A DNA stretch of 6,009 bases from Chloroflexota bacterium (lineage in GTDB: Bacteria > Chloroflexota > Dehalococcoidia > Bin125), in NCBI GenBank assembly GCA_026705105.1, contig JAPPBK010000273.1:1-6009 (forward strand), given 5' to 3'. Shown here in pieces: positions 5,947 to 6,009 of this stretch (positions are counted from its first letter, which is position 1; every line of letters begins with the position of its first letter). The notes under the pieces were generated by a model, which ran no database searches, was not told the origin of the DNA, and saw only the letters and a list, made by a program, of their open reading frames with translations. The position numbers and the translations under genes were made by a program.

Positions 5947-6009
5947 GCGCACTCCTGGCCGCAGCAGGAGAGGTCGTCGAGGTACATGCCCCACTTGCGA
6001 TACTCTTCG
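5940..6009 (-). CDS. C-terminal end of an unrecognised protein with a cysteine cluster (5' truncated by window)
   Basis: Only 22 residues plus the stop are visible, with the first whole codon at 6006-6008. The tail begins EEYRKWGMYLDDL and ends SCCGQECAC immediately before TGA at 5940-5942. Its charged, aromatic composition looks like real protein, and it ends exactly where the small membrane protein begins (TGATG, overlapping that gene by seven bases from the ATG at 5946), which is the layout of coupled genes. Four Cys in the last eight residues suggest metal or redox chemistry, but no family can be named from so little. Confidence 0.55.
   Translation of the reverse strand, partial: EEYRKWGMYLDDLSCCGQECAC
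5952..5956 (-). promoter_or_regulatory. Shine-Dalgarno AGGAG for the small membrane protein
   Basis: AGGAG on the minus strand ends five bases before the ATG at 5944-5946, inside the last codons of the upstream gene. It supports both the choice of start and translational coupling. Confidence 0.55.

Overview
This is a high-GC bacterial window with dense, short-spaced coding. Codon use strongly favours G/C at third positions. Nothing in it fixes the taxon. The mix of a B12 aminopropanol arm built on a PduX-type kinase with a lipoprotein metal-binding protein would fit a Chloroflexota-like or other high-GC lineage, but that is a weak guess.

The left third (1-2087, plus strand) is a cobalamin segment. 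It holds the C-terminal half of a CobD-type threonine-phosphate decarboxylase, whose stop overlaps the start of cobyric acid synthase CobQ (ATGA overlap). Converging on it from the minus strand, with about 40 bases between the two stops, is a GHMP-family kinase matching PduX-type L-threonine kinase. The three fit one pathway. PduX makes L-threonine phosphate, CobD decarboxylates it to (R)-1-amino-2-propanol phosphate, and CobQ makes the adenosylcobyric acid to which that linker is attached (by CbiB, not in this window).

The middle (3153-5531, minus strand) is the most unusual part: a 792-residue lipoprotein. Its two ends are the two lobes of a ZnuA/AztC-type metal-binding protein of an ABC importer. 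About 390 residues resembling the AztD beta-propeller zinc chaperone lie inside the His-rich loop between them. It reads as a metal-capturing protein and its chaperone in one nested polypeptide. A long near-perfect hairpin lies between this gene and the kinase gene downstream.

The right end (5719-6009, minus strand) holds a small two-helix membrane protein. It overlaps the last codons of a partial gene whose product ends in a cysteine cluster. Neither is recognised. No RNA genes, insertion sequences, CRISPR arrays or integrase-type elements were seen.
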